Of a stretch of 64,000 nt of DNA, positions 32,730-41,626 are shown piece after piece; the first letter of the stretch is position 1, and the number at the start of each line of letters is the position of its first letter. This DNA is from Flavobacteriales bacterium. Its GTDB lineage: Bacteria > Bacteroidota > Bacteroidia > Flavobacteriales_F > PHOS-HE28. Made by a program: the position numbers and the translations under genes. The notes below the pieces were generated by a model. The model ran no database searches and was not told where the DNA came from. It saw only the letters and a list, made by a program, of their open reading frames with translations. The DNA lies in NCBI GenBank assembly GCA_019638085.1, contig JAHBUL010000021.1:1-64000 (forward strand). The letters are read 5' to 3'.

Positions 32730-33848
32730 TCACCCCACCTTCGGTAGGGAATCCTCTACGGGCTCCTTCACCTTCTTCTTGAACCAACGCAGCCCCCTGT
32801 CCATAAAGGGGATGTGCGCATTGAAGCGCTTCACGATGTTGATGCGGATGTTGCCCACGCTCCAGTAGAAGCTGCTGCGATCGTCGAGCAGGTAGCCGAT
32901 GTTCTCCTGGTTGAAGGAGACACCGGCGTAATAGCGTGCACTGTTGTAGCCGGCCCCTGCACGGAACTGCCCGTGCCAGCCCGCTCCCGCGTTGGTCTTC
33001 TGGATCTCCTGGTCCGCCTCGGTGGCCACCACGGCCCGCTGTATGCTGATGCCGGCGCCCAGTACCACGGAGCCGGTAAGGAAGATGTGTTCCTGGATCA
33101 CCAGCGTATAGGCATAGCCTGCACTGGGGCCGAGGTCCACGAAACCGCCGCGACGCAGGTGCAGGCCGCGTTCGTAAAGCGCTTCAAATCGCCGGGGCAC
33201 CAAGGACGAGTCCGACTTGAGGTGGAGGTAGGTCAGGTAACCGCCGGCCAGCCACGTGCCTTGGCTCTTCCGCTGCCACGCATCCTGGTTGAAGGCCGCG
33301 CGATAGCTGAAGCGGTCGTTGTTGAAAATATGGACCGTGCTCACCCCCAGGTTGAACTGCACGAGGTCCGGGCGGGTGGGCGATCCGGTATCCTGCTCCC
33401 AGCCCAATTCCTCCTGGGTGTGGGAACTGAGGTAGTAGCCCCGGAACCGTTGCAGGAACAAGTTGGTGGCCCAGCGTTTCGTGTGGATGTTGGCCTGCGC
33501 ATCGAGGTAACGCGTTCGACCCCGTTGTTCCTGGTCCTTGTTCAAGCCCGGGATACCTACACCGATGTTGAGCGTGAGTGCGCGGTAGCTGGCGCCCAGG
33601 CCGAAGTTGATCTTGTTGTTGGGGCGCAAGATCAATGCTTTGGTACCCCTCAACCCCCCCAGCTGCAGTTTGTTGTATTTGGTGCTGAGGTAGAACCGGC
33701 CCGTGAGTATGTGTGAATAATCCTTCACATAGGCCGTGTCGAAGGTGTCGCGCGGACGCTCCGATTGGCCCCATGCCGCACCGCCCATGCAGGGCAGGAG
33801 GAGCACGGCAAAAGCGCCGGGGCGAAGAAGGCAGCGAAAGGGGAGCAT
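32730..33848 (-). CDS. DUF4421 exported outer-membrane-type protein
   Basis: 372 residues from MLPFRCLLRPGAFAVLLLPC. The signal peptide ends near AAWGQ. The mature chain matches DUF4421: TAYVKDYSHILTGRFYLSTKY, then ILRPNNKINFGLGASYRALTLNIGVG, then many amphipathic beta strands to the end. Probably a small outer-membrane beta-barrel of unknown role. ACCTTTG lies 6 bases before the start, a near match to the -7 pattern. Confidence 0.85.
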   Translation of the reverse strand: MLPFRCLLRPGAFAVLLLPCMGGAAWGQSERPRDTFDTAYVKDYSHILTGRFYLSTKYNKLQLGGLRGTKALILRPNNKINFGLGASYRALTLNIGVGIPGLNKDQEQRGRTRYLDAQANIHTKRWATNLFLQRFRGYYLSSHTQEELGWEQDTGSPTRPDLVQFNLGVSTVHIFNNDRFSYRAAFNQDAWQRKSQGTWLAGGYLTYLHLKSDSSLVPRRFEALYERGLHLRRGGFVDLGPSAGYAYTLVIQEHIFLTGSVVLGAGISIQRAVVATEADQEIQKTNAGAGWHGQFRAGAGYNSARYYAGVSFNQENIGYLLDDRSSFYWSVGNIRINIVKRFNAHIPFMDRGLRWFKKKVKEPVEDSLPKVG

Positions 33849-33971
33849 CCGGTACAAAGGTCGCTCCAAGCCCGGCTGTGATCGGGAAGATCCGTGTTGG
33901 GGGATGAACCTGTTGCAAGGTTCCGTGTACGGGAACACGAACCTCGATCCACTTTCAACCCCCCCATCATC

Positions 33972-35294
33972 ATGCACATGCCGAATCTCCCCACCGTTGC
34001 TTCCGCCACGCTACTGGCCGCTGCAGCAGTCCTGTTCCCCTACACCACGGCACCACGTGGCGAAACTGACGGTCCCGCTCCGGAGCCTGCCCCGGGCTGT
34101 GTGTTCATGACCGTTTATGAAGGTGCAGGCCTTGACTCCGCATTCATCCTGAAGACCAGCAGCGAAGTGCTCACGGCTGAGGACCGGGGATACGATTGGC
34201 TGCTCTCGGCCCAGAACAACGATGGCGGTTTCGCAGCTGGCAACCACAGCCAGCAGCAGGTGCTGGACCCGCACGCCGCCCCGAGTGACCCGGCCACCAC
34301 CGCGATGGTGAGCATGGCCTTGCTCCGTGCCGGCAGCACGGTGAAGGACGGGCGGTTCGCGCCGGTGTTGGCGCGTACCACGGAATTCCTGTTGCAGGCC
34401 ATTGAACGCTCGCCCGAGGAAGCACTGAACATCACCCCGCTCACCGGTACCCAGATCCAGGTGAAGCTGGGGCAGAACATCGATGTGGCCTTGGCCGCGC
34501 AATACCTCAGCAATCTGATGGGGCGCATGCCCTGCAACGATCCCAAGCACGATCGCTGGATGCAGGCACTGAACAGCTGCACGCGCAGGATCCAGCGTGC
34601 GCAAACGGCCAACGGCAGTGTGCAGGGCAGCGGCTGGGCCGGTGTGCTGCAGTCCAGTTTCGCCACGAACGCGTTGGAAAGCGCAGAGCATGTGGGGGCC
34701 CTGGTGGACAAGCAGGCCTTGGAGCAGGCGCGTGATTTCCAGAAGGGGAACTTCGATGCCAACACGGGCAGCGTGGCCACGGAAACAGCGGCCGGCATCA
34801 CGCTCTATGCCGTAAGCGGAAGCACGCGCAGCAGCGCGAAGGAAGCCTGCCAGGCCGAGGAGGTGATCACGAAGGCCAAGCGCGAAGGGAAGGTGGATGC
34901 TGATGCGCCGGTGAATGCGGATATGCTACAGGAGGCGGGCATGAACCGGGATGATGCCGAGAAAGCAAGTACCGCGTGGAACGTCTACAATGCCGCGAAG
35001 GTGCGTGCGCAGTCCAACGATGTGATCAGCGGTTTCGGCAACAACGGTGGCGAGGAGTTCATGAGCTACCTGCAGACCGGCGAATCGCTCATCATCAACA
35101 AGGACCAGAGCTGGCGGAACTGGTACGATGCCACCACCGCCCGCTTGCTCGGCATCCAGAACAACGACGGCAGCTGGAACGGGCACCATTGCATCACCAG
35201 CCCGGTCTTCTGCACCGCAACGGCGCTGCTGATCCTGAGCGTGAACAACGACATTGAAGCGCTGGTGGCCCAAGGTGCCACGGTACAGAAGTAA
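33972..35294 (+). CDS. Exported alpha/alpha-toroid (terpene cyclase-like fold) protein
   Basis: 440 residues from MHMPNLPTVASATLLAAAAV, an export leader. The first and last repeats carry QW-type motifs: QNNDGGF at 81-87 and QNNDGSW near 396-402, the latter followed by HHCITSPVFCTATALLIL. This is the pattern of the alpha/alpha6 barrel shared by squalene/hopene cyclases, prenyltransferases and related periplasmic toroids. The catalytic DXDD motif of hopene cyclases is not seen. The insertion at about 285-340 is charged and helical. Export argues against sterol or hopanoid synthesis. Function unknown. Confidence 0.78.
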   Translation: MHMPNLPTVASATLLAAAAVLFPYTTAPRGETDGPAPEPAPGCVFMTVYEGAGLDSAFILKTSSEVLTAEDRGYDWLLSAQNNDGGFAAGNHSQQQVLDPHAAPSDPATTAMVSMALLRAGSTVKDGRFAPVLARTTEFLLQAIERSPEEALNITPLTGTQIQVKLGQNIDVALAAQYLSNLMGRMPCNDPKHDRWMQALNSCTRRIQRAQTANGSVQGSGWAGVLQSSFATNALESAEHVGALVDKQALEQARDFQKGNFDANTGSVATETAAGITLYAVSGSTRSSAKEACQAEEVITKAKREGKVDADAPVNADMLQEAGMNRDDAEKASTAWNVYNAAKVRAQSNDVISGFGNNGGEEFMSYLQTGESLIINKDQSWRNWYDATTARLLGIQNNDGSWNGHHCITSPVFCTATALLILSVNNDIEALVAQGATVQK

Positions 35295-35324
35295 GGCTCG
35301 GCTCAACCCGTGGACCGGAAATGG

Positions 35325-35357
35325 AAAGAGCATCGATCCTGCGATCGGTGCTCTTTT
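35325..35357. terminator. Bidirectional terminator between convergent genes
   Basis: AAAGAGCATCGATC pairs with GATCGGTGCTCTTTT around a CTGC loop. T run on the plus side, A run on the minus side, between the toroid and plastocyanin-like genes. Confidence 0.8.
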
Positions 35358-35376
35358 CCGTTTCCTCCCGAATGGA

Positions 35377-35967
35377 TCAGCGTGAGATCACCAACCGTTC
35401 ATTCAGGAGCGCTGCACCTTGTTGATCCCTGACCAACACGATGTACGTACCCACTTCCAGCCCGGAGACATCCAAGGTGGAGTTGGCGGTGGTGGGCCGC
35501 AATACGACCTGGCCTTTGAGGTCAAGCACCTCCACGGATGAGCCGGTAGAGAGCCCGGTGAGGGTCACCTGTTGGGATGCGGGGGAGGGAAAGAGCCGGG
35601 GAAGCACATCCGCCACCTGCTCCTGCACATCCATGTTGATGGCCACGATGATCTTGCCTTTCATGCCCATGTTCGCGTGTGGTGTGCAGACGTAATAGTA
35701 GGTGCCGGGCACGTCCAGCGCGAAGGTGTGTTCACCGGCCGGGTAATTGAAACCACCGTTCGGTGTGTTCCCATTGTTCATCCAGGTGGTCTCGTCCACC
35801 TGCGTGCAGGTATGCGGATCCGACAGTACCAAATGGATACTGTCCCCGGCTATCATATTGATCAGCGGCGGATCGAACGCGTTGCCGATGTTGGTGAGCT
35901 CATGGGTGGTTTGGGCGTGTGCCGTTATCGCAGTTACGAGAAGGAGAACCGTAGTGTATTTTTTCAT
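35377..35967 (-). CDS. Plastocyanin/azurin-like copper protein with T9SS type A tail
   Basis: 196 residues from MKKYTTVLLLVTAITAHAQ. The cupredoxin domain (about 22-112) shows H52 in DPHTC and the C-terminal ligand loop YYVCTPHANMGMKG with C94, H97 and M102, as expected for a type 1 copper site. The last about 75 residues are a type A sorting domain (LFPSPASQQVTLTGLS ... GLEVGTYIVLV). Probably a secreted or surface-bound electron carrier. Stands alone. Confidence 0.9.
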   Translation of the reverse strand: MKKYTTVLLLVTAITAHAQTTHELTNIGNAFDPPLINMIAGDSIHLVLSDPHTCTQVDETTWMNNGNTPNGGFNYPAGEHTFALDVPGTYYYVCTPHANMGMKGKIIVAINMDVQEQVADVLPRLFPSPASQQVTLTGLSTGSSVEVLDLKGQVVLRPTTANSTLDVSGLEVGTYIVLVRDQQGAALLNERLVISR

Positions 35968-36101
35968 GGGTGAGGGTTTGTTCATCCGGAATAGGACGGG
36001 CCGATCCCGGTTGAGGTTTGCTCCTTGGATGAGGATCGGGCAAATAAGTTACTTGGCCACGGCACAAGGTTTGGTGGCAATTATTTCCGATCTACCAAGC
36101 C

Positions 36102-36485
36102 ATGAAAACGACAGCAACACTTGTGTGCGTTCTCCTTTTCGGTGCTTCAGCCAGCTTGAGCGCACAGGACACAACGGCCGTTCCGATCACCAGCCCACCG
36201 GCATGGGTGAGCATGAGTGACAGCGTGGGGCATCTTATCGGGATCACGCCCGAACAACAGGAAGGGTGGAAAGCGAGAAATGCGCGCTGGGACAACAAGT
36301 ACAAGGCGCTGGGGACTGAACCCGAGAAGGACCCCACCTACATCAAGCTCCACAACGCACGCGAATTCGATCTCAGGGGTTTTCTCACCGGTGGGCAATA
36401 CGATAAGTGGAAGGTGTTGAACAAGCGCTCACCCAGGTTGGAGCCGGAAAACCCGCCGGGCACCAACATGCCACCGGATCGATAA
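36102..36485 (+). CDS. Small exported hypothetical protein
   Basis: 127 residues with the signal peptide MKTTATLVCVLLFGASASLSAQ. The mature part is hydrophilic and helical, with a phrase LTGGQYDKWKVLNKRSP that recalls the LTxxQ turns of Spy/CpxP-like periplasmic chaperones. Only one such motif is visible, so the link is weak. Ends in a proline-rich tail. Confidence 0.7.
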   Translation: MKTTATLVCVLLFGASASLSAQDTTAVPITSPPAWVSMSDSVGHLIGITPEQQEGWKARNARWDNKYKALGTEPEKDPTYIKLHNAREFDLRGFLTGGQYDKWKVLNKRSPRLEPENPPGTNMPPDR

Positions 36486-36554
36486 GCGTGGAGGGATCTC
36501 CACAGGGAGGTGATCCAGCGCCAGGTAGCGAGGCTGGAACGAGGAATGCTCCTT

Positions 36555-37196
36555 CTACAGCAGGTTCACTTTCTGCGCCTCCTTGCGGCGCGGCTCCTTC
36601 GGCATGGTGCCGAAGATGTAATCCCAGAAGGGCGTGCTGACCCCGAACGCACCATCATCCCCTACGAAGTGGTGGAGGTTGTGGTGTTTCCAGATGATGC
36701 CCAGAAAATTCTTGGGCTGCTTGTACATATGGATGGCATAATGCGCAAGCAGGTATGAGCTGTAGCCGAAGAGGAAGCCTCCACCGAAGGCGTATCCGTT
36801 CTCACCGATGGTCAACCGGAAAAGGCTGATGAACAACACGGCCAATACGATGCTGAGCAGGGGAGGCATGGCCAAGCGGCTCTTGTCGCGCGGGTGATCG
36901 TGGTGTACCCCATGGATTACATACTGGAACCGCTTGCGCTTTTCGGTCTCTGCCGGGATGTGGTAGAGATAGCGGTGCATGGCGTACTCCACGAAGGTGA
37001 ACAGCACGATGCCACCGAGAAAGAATACGAGCGCTGTGCTCCAGTGGATGCCCAGCTTGGCGATGGAATACCACAGGGTGATCACACCCACGGACCAGAA
37101 CAAGGTGAGCGGTATGGCAATATGGGTCTTGGTAAGTGCTTCGAGAACGGGATTCTTGAAGATGCGTCCGGCCCCCGGTTGATGTCTTGTAGCCAT
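36555..37196 (-). CDS. Fatty acid hydroxylase / sterol desaturase family membrane protein
   Basis: 213 residues, four or five membrane helices. The di-iron histidine boxes are clear: HRYLYH, HGVHHDHP, HYAIH and HHNLHH. The family hydroxylates or desaturates lipids; with this length it resembles fatty acid 2-hydroxylases. A -7 box TAAATTTG at 37210-37217 (minus strand) precedes the start. Confidence 0.93.
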   Translation of the reverse strand: MATRHQPGAGRIFKNPVLEALTKTHIAIPLTLFWSVGVITLWYSIAKLGIHWSTALVFFLGGIVLFTFVEYAMHRYLYHIPAETEKRKRFQYVIHGVHHDHPRDKSRLAMPPLLSIVLAVLFISLFRLTIGENGYAFGGGFLFGYSSYLLAHYAIHMYKQPKNFLGIIWKHHNLHHFVGDDGAFGVSTPFWDYIFGTMPKEPRRKEAQKVNLL

Positions 37197-37209
37197 GATA
37201 ATATACCGC

Positions 37210-37217
37210 CAAATTTA
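37210..37217 (-). promoter_or_regulatory. Candidate -7 box TAAATTTG of the hydroxylase gene
   Basis: Exact TANNTTTG match, 13 bases before the ATG. Confidence 0.5.
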
Positions 37218-37245
37218 AGCATCATTATCCATCATGTGTGGATCG

Positions 37246-39489
37246 TCATTGGGGTCGGGGATCAAAGGTGAAGCGCAGATCGACAAAGAGCCCCCTTCCC
37301 GGTGCCGGGTTGTAATACCTGCCTGCGGGGTCATTGAGCTGGATGAAGGAGGTGTATTGCTCATTGAGGATGTTCTCCCCGGTGAGCCCAACTTGCAAAC
37401 GATGATCGTTCCACCTCCAGGAACGTCCGATGTGCAGCTGCATCACGCCGTAGCCGGGCACGCGATCGCCATTGGAACTATTGGCCACCACGGATGAATT
37501 GGCTCTGTATCCCGCTTCGATACGCAGGCCTGGCCGGGTTGACCAGCGCGCGCGTACACCGCCGGTCCATCGGGGTACGCCGGGAACGTCCACCGTATTG
37601 GTCATGTCCGGCAAGGTCAATCGGTGGTGTTGCCAAGCGCCATTGAGCTGCAATTCGAGCTGCCCCTTGCCGGAAAGGTCCCGGCCGGTCCGGGCTTCCA
37701 GCTCCACGCCGTCCTGTTCGGCATCACCGGCATTGACGAAGATCTCTTCAGTGCCTTGATCCACGCGCTGGGGAAGGATCAGGTCCTGCGTGCGGCGCAT
37801 GTAACCGTTCACGGCCACGGCAGTGCCGTTGTTGCGAAAGGTGATCCCTCCTTCAGCCTCCTTCACATGTTCGGCGGTGAGCGTAGCATTGGGGATCCCG
37901 GTGGAGCCAAGGATCTCCCAGATGGTGGGGCGTGAAGTGCTTTGCGCATAGCGCAGGTGGCCGGTCAACTGATCGGAGAACGCGCGTTCCACGCCAAGCA
38001 AGGGATAGAGTTCCCCGGCCGGGGAATCAGCGGTTTCCTTATTGCGGAGTTCATCCACATGGCGGAAGGCCGTGGCCTCCGTGCCGATGTCGGCGAAGAT
38101 GGTGGTACGATCGCCCACCAAGGTCCGGGTGGAAAGGAAGCTGTTGATGGTGCTCGCCCGGGTATCGGCATCGGTCCGCAGGTCGGCCGGCAAGGCATTC
38201 ACGAAAGTGCGTTCTTGCAATTCGTCGCGCTCCACCAGGGCTTCCAACCCCAGTTCCCAGGAGAAGGAAATGGCGTTGCCCCGGAACGTTCTTCCCAAGC
38301 TCAAGCGCGTGCCTGCGGAGCGGATACGCTCATCCTTGTATCCGCCGAAGAACGGGCTGGTACCATACGGATTCACCTTGTCGATCGCCTGTACTTGGAG
38401 GGAGGAGCGGAGCAGGAGTTCCTGCCATATGCGTTGCTCCACGGCGATGCCAGCGAACAGTTGGGACTTCTCCACCCGCGCATCGATCTGTTGGGAGTAG
38501 GGCCGGGCAGACCGAGGATGCTCGGCAGCGGTGAGGCTGTCCAAGCTTCCGGGCAAGCCCCACGCTGCTTTTTGGCCCGTCAGGTAAATGCGGACGTTGC
38601 CTTTCGGCAGGCCGTATCGTTGTGTGATCCAGACCTGATCGCGCCGTGCATATTCCTGGTCGCGATACCCATCGTTCCCCATGCGGAGCAGCCCCAAGCT
38701 GAGCGTATTGCCATTGGCCGACCGGGTCCGCAACTCGCCGTTGAGCTTGAAGTAGCCATCGGGTCCACCCGTGCCGGAAATGGACACATCGGTACCGGTA
38801 TTCTGCCGCTCGGGCGGCGTGGCCAAGAGGAGGCCGGAAGGTGCACTGCCATACACCGGCCCACCGATGCTGCGCACCACATCCAAGGTGCCCACCAGCG
38901 CGGGATCCAGCAATTCCAGCGGGGTGGAGCCATCCGCCATGGTCAGGGAGAACGGCCCCCAATACACTTTCACACCGCGCACGCCATAGGGTGAGCGCAG
39001 TAGGCTGCCGCGAATGCTGAAACGGGTGCTTCCACCTTGGCCGCGTTCGTCCATTTGCACACCGGGTACCCAGAGCAATGGACTGCGCAACGATGCACGG
39101 TCATACATGCGGAGCTCCGAACTGTCCACCGTGCTAACGGCGGCCAAGGCTTGGCGATCGCGCGGGGAAGGCCATGGCCTGATCGCCACGGCTTCCAGTT
39201 CCGTAGCCTGCTGCAATGCTTGCAATTGCACCTTTCCCAGGAGCAAGGCATCCGTCCACGCCACCCGCAACGGCATGACTCCTTTTTCACGGAAGAGCAA
39301 CGTGTCCGGTGGCTCTGCAGCGCAAAACCGCCCGAATACATCTACTGTCCCCACTGTCGCTCCCCATTGATCCCGCACGATCGAACCAGCCGAAGCCTTT
39401 CCGTCCGGCCGCAGCACCAACACGCAGGATTGTGCAGAGGCCATGCAGCACCATACGGAGCCGATGAGGAGAGGCAGCAAGCGGAGCAT
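37246..39489 (-). CDS. TonB-dependent outer-membrane receptor
   Basis: About 747 residues from the Met at 39489. This start is chosen over 39507 because a TACTTTCG promoter-like box (39495-39502, minus strand) lies between the two. Leader MLRLLPLLIGSVWCCMASAQ. A short N-terminal beta domain (residues about 21-85) precedes the plug (SLRSPLLWVPGVQMDERGQGGSTRFSIRG), and the barrel ends GRGLFVDLRFTF. The layout resembles siderophore or vitamin receptors. There is no SusD or DUF4249 partner and no identifiable ligand. Confidence 0.9.
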   Translation of the reverse strand: MLRLLPLLIGSVWCCMASAQSCVLVLRPDGKASAGSIVRDQWGATVGTVDVFGRFCAAEPPDTLLFREKGVMPLRVAWTDALLLGKVQLQALQQATELEAVAIRPWPSPRDRQALAAVSTVDSSELRMYDRASLRSPLLWVPGVQMDERGQGGSTRFSIRGSLLRSPYGVRGVKVYWGPFSLTMADGSTPLELLDPALVGTLDVVRSIGGPVYGSAPSGLLLATPPERQNTGTDVSISGTGGPDGYFKLNGELRTRSANGNTLSLGLLRMGNDGYRDQEYARRDQVWITQRYGLPKGNVRIYLTGQKAAWGLPGSLDSLTAAEHPRSARPYSQQIDARVEKSQLFAGIAVEQRIWQELLLRSSLQVQAIDKVNPYGTSPFFGGYKDERIRSAGTRLSLGRTFRGNAISFSWELGLEALVERDELQERTFVNALPADLRTDADTRASTINSFLSTRTLVGDRTTIFADIGTEATAFRHVDELRNKETADSPAGELYPLLGVERAFSDQLTGHLRYAQSTSRPTIWEILGSTGIPNATLTAEHVKEAEGGITFRNNGTAVAVNGYMRRTQDLILPQRVDQGTEEIFVNAGDAEQDGVELEARTGRDLSGKGQLELQLNGAWQHHRLTLPDMTNTVDVPGVPRWTGGVRARWSTRPGLRIEAGYRANSSVVANSSNGDRVPGYGVMQLHIGRSWRWNDHRLQVGLTGENILNEQYTSFIQLNDPAGRYYNPAPGRGLFVDLRFTFDPRPQ

Positions 39490-39494
39490 CCGGC

Positions 39495-39502
39495 CGAAAG
39501 TA
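39495..39502 (-). promoter_or_regulatory. Candidate -7 box TACTTTCG of the receptor gene
   Basis: Five bases before the ATG at 39489. Third copy of the same octamer at this distance from a start. Confidence 0.42.
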
Positions 39503-39604
39503 CCCATGGCCGTGGCAGGGCCAAGTTGAAGCTGATCTCCGGAGGGAAAAGGGAATTGCGAAACGATTACATTTGCGGCCCCATTTCAGGAAAGATCAAT
39601 TCCC

Positions 39605-39679
39605 GGGCGTTTAGCTCAGCTGGTTTAGAGCACTACCTCGACAAGGTAGGGGTCGCTGGTTCGAATCCGGCAACGCCCA
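39605..39679 (+). tRNA. tRNA-Val(GAC)
   Basis: 75-base cloverleaf. Acceptor GGGCGTT/AACGCCC, discriminator A. D-arm AGCTCAGCTGGTTTAGAGC. Anticodon stem CTACC/GGTAG with loop TCGACAA, anticodon GAC. T-arm GCTGG-TTCGAAT-CCGGC. The base before the anticodon (position 33) is C instead of the usual T. CCA is not encoded. Confidence 0.92.
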
Positions 39680-39860
39680 CTTTCAGTTATGGCCCGTGAG
39701 GGGTCTCGGTCCTCCGCGTAAGCAACCTGTAAACACCGGTTTCCCGCTCCATATGATCCTTTGTCGCACGCGTTTCCGAACATTTTTCCGGTTTGGATCA
39801 TTGCATGTCCGATCGGATCAACCCGGGTCAGCCCACAGCTTAAAAGAACCATTAGTGAAC

Positions 39861-40835
39861 ATGAAGAAGACGATCATTTCCATGGCGGTCCTGTTGGCCG
39901 TATCCAACGTAGTAAATGCGCAGGAGGATAAGGAACAACGTGATGCCGCAGTTGCCGTGATGCAAGCGAAATCGGAAGCGGACACCACCGGTAAGTTGTG
40001 GAAGACAGGTGGCACCTTCCAGCTGAACATGAGCCAAGTGAGCCTCACCAACTGGTCCGCCGGTGGCTACAGTTCCGTCAGTGGGGTGGGACTATTCAAC
40101 GGCTTCGCAAACAGGAAAAAAGGCCGACATGCTTGGGATAACTCCCTTGTACTGGCCTATGGCTTGTTGGCACAGGATGGAGTTGATCCGGTGAAGACGG
40201 ATGACCGCATTGAGCTGAACACGAAGTATGGTTATGAATTGAAGAAGGCCTGGTACCTCGCAGCATTGGCCCAGTTCAAGACCCAGTTCACCGAAGGTGT
40301 GGATGCGAAGACCGGTACCCGGATCTCGGACTTCATGGCCCCGGGCTATTTGATCCTTGGCTTGGGTATCGACTATAAGCCGAGTGAAAATTTCTCGGCG
40401 TTCATCTCCCCGGCCACGGCCAAATTCACCTTCGTTCAGGATCAGGACCTGGCCGATGCGGGAGCGTTCGGTGTGGAAGCCGCCACGTACGATGATCTCG
40501 GGGCGAAGCTCAGCAACGGCGAGAACAGCATCTTCGAGTTCGGTGGCTACGTGAAGTTGATGTACACCCAGGACATTGCCAAGAACATCAACTTCCTCAC
40601 CCGTGCCGACTTCTTCAGCAACTACTTGAATGATCCGCAGAACATCGACGTGAACTGGGAGACCCTGTTTACCTTCAAGGTGAATGAGTGGTTCGCCGCC
40701 ACCTTGAGCACGCTCTTGATCTACGACGACGACACGCAGATCATGAAGCCATGGGGTGATACGGATCTGCAGTATGTAGGCAAGGGCACCCAATTCAAGG
40801 AGACGATCGGCTTGGGGATCACGCTGAAGCTCTGA
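39861..40835 (+). CDS. DUF3078 outer-membrane-type protein
   Basis: 324 residues from MKKTIISMAVLLAVSNVVNAQ. The mature part follows DUF3078: WKTGGTFQLNMSQVSLTNWSAGGYSSVSG, then DNSLVLAYGLL, DDRIELNTKYGYEL, and beta strands to the terminal GLGITLKL. Probably a 12-14 strand outer-membrane barrel, common in Bacteroidota, role unknown. A strong terminator follows. It begins 181 bases after tRNA-Val and is probably transcribed separately. Confidence 0.92.
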   Translation: MKKTIISMAVLLAVSNVVNAQEDKEQRDAAVAVMQAKSEADTTGKLWKTGGTFQLNMSQVSLTNWSAGGYSSVSGVGLFNGFANRKKGRHAWDNSLVLAYGLLAQDGVDPVKTDDRIELNTKYGYELKKAWYLAALAQFKTQFTEGVDAKTGTRISDFMAPGYLILGLGIDYKPSENFSAFISPATAKFTFVQDQDLADAGAFGVEAATYDDLGAKLSNGENSIFEFGGYVKLMYTQDIAKNINFLTRADFFSNYLNDPQNIDVNWETLFTFKVNEWFAATLSTLLIYDDDTQIMKPWGDTDLQYVGKGTQFKETIGLGITLKL

Positions 40836-40851
40836 TCAGGGAAGGAGTGGG

Positions 40852-40890
40852 AAGCCCCGCTGCGGTTTGAGCCGTAGCGGGGCTTTTTTT
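40852..40890 (+). terminator. Rho-independent terminator after DUF3078
   Basis: Stem AAGCCCCGCTGCGG / GCCGTAGCGGGGCTT with a TTTGA loop and a seven-T run. Confidence 0.9.
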
Positions 40891-40916
40891 GTTTGGTGGG
40901 GGCTGTGGAAGTGGAA

Positions 40917-41116
40917 TTGTTAAAACGACGTTTGCATGGCCATGCAAACGTTCTATTTGGCCCGCCAATCCTCGGTTTTATCTTGGGAAGATCCTCTCGG
41001 GTATGATGACTGAGCCGATTTCCAAGGTTTCCTGAGCACCGGTCAGGTTCAACTCGTGCTCAGAAGTGCGCGTATTGCGATTTGTTAAAACGACAGTTGC
41101 ATGGCCATGCAAACGT
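40917..41116. repeat. Two 35-base direct repeats carrying a palindrome, in a gene-free gap
   Basis: Copies at 40917-40951 and 41082-41116 differ at two bases. Each starts TTGTTAAAACGAC and ends TTGCATGGCCATGCAAACGT. In the first copy 40928-40951 is a perfect 24-base palindrome (half ACGTTTGCATGG). Nothing else is visible in 40891-41172, between DUF3078 and the convergent MarR gene. Confidence 0.8.
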
Positions 41117-41172
41117 CCGGAGATGCAGCACGGACGGCATATATCATCAAAAATACCACCCGAATTCCACCC

Positions 41173-41607
41173 CTATCGATTGCTCCGAAGCACTGCATCT
41201 GCCCGTGCGACCAGATCCGCCAACGCCTTCACATCGCTTTCTCCCAGAAGCAAGGAATAGTCCAAGCGCAACTTCTCCCAAGCGCTCAGTGCTTCCGCAG
41301 CTTTTCGGCGACCCTTCGGAGTACGGAACACTTGGACCAACCGCTTTTCGCCACTACGCAGGATGAACTGGTCCGAGACCAGCTTATCCACCGTACGGGA
41401 GATCGTGGAAGCATCCAATTGATGAACGGTGGCCAGATCCGTGATGCTGATGCCAGGCGCCTCGTTCGCTGACATCAAGATGAATCCCATGGTAGGGGTG
41501 ATCTGGATGGGGTGGAAATTCGCTTCAGCCATGCGGGTCAGCGACCGCCCAAGGGCAGCGCCGGAGTGGTAGAGGCATGCGTTATAGTGGCTTTGTAGAT
41601 CGGACAT
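41173..41607 (-). CDS. MarR family transcriptional regulator
   Basis: 144 residues from MSDLQSHYNACLYHSG. The winged helix-turn-helix spans about 38-105: PTMGFILMSANEAPGISITDLA, recognition helix HQLDASTISRTVDKLV, wing LRSGEKRLVQVFRTPKG. MarR dimers bind palindromes and usually repress neighbouring or their own genes, released by small ligands. A perfect inverted repeat directly upstream is a likely self-operator. Confidence 0.92.
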   Translation of the reverse strand: MSDLQSHYNACLYHSGAALGRSLTRMAEANFHPIQITPTMGFILMSANEAPGISITDLATVHQLDASTISRTVDKLVSDQFILRSGEKRLVQVFRTPKGRRKAAEALSAWEKLRLDYSLLLGESDVKALADLVARADAVLRSNR

Positions 41608-41626
41608 GGCGAAGCAAGGTAGCGAT

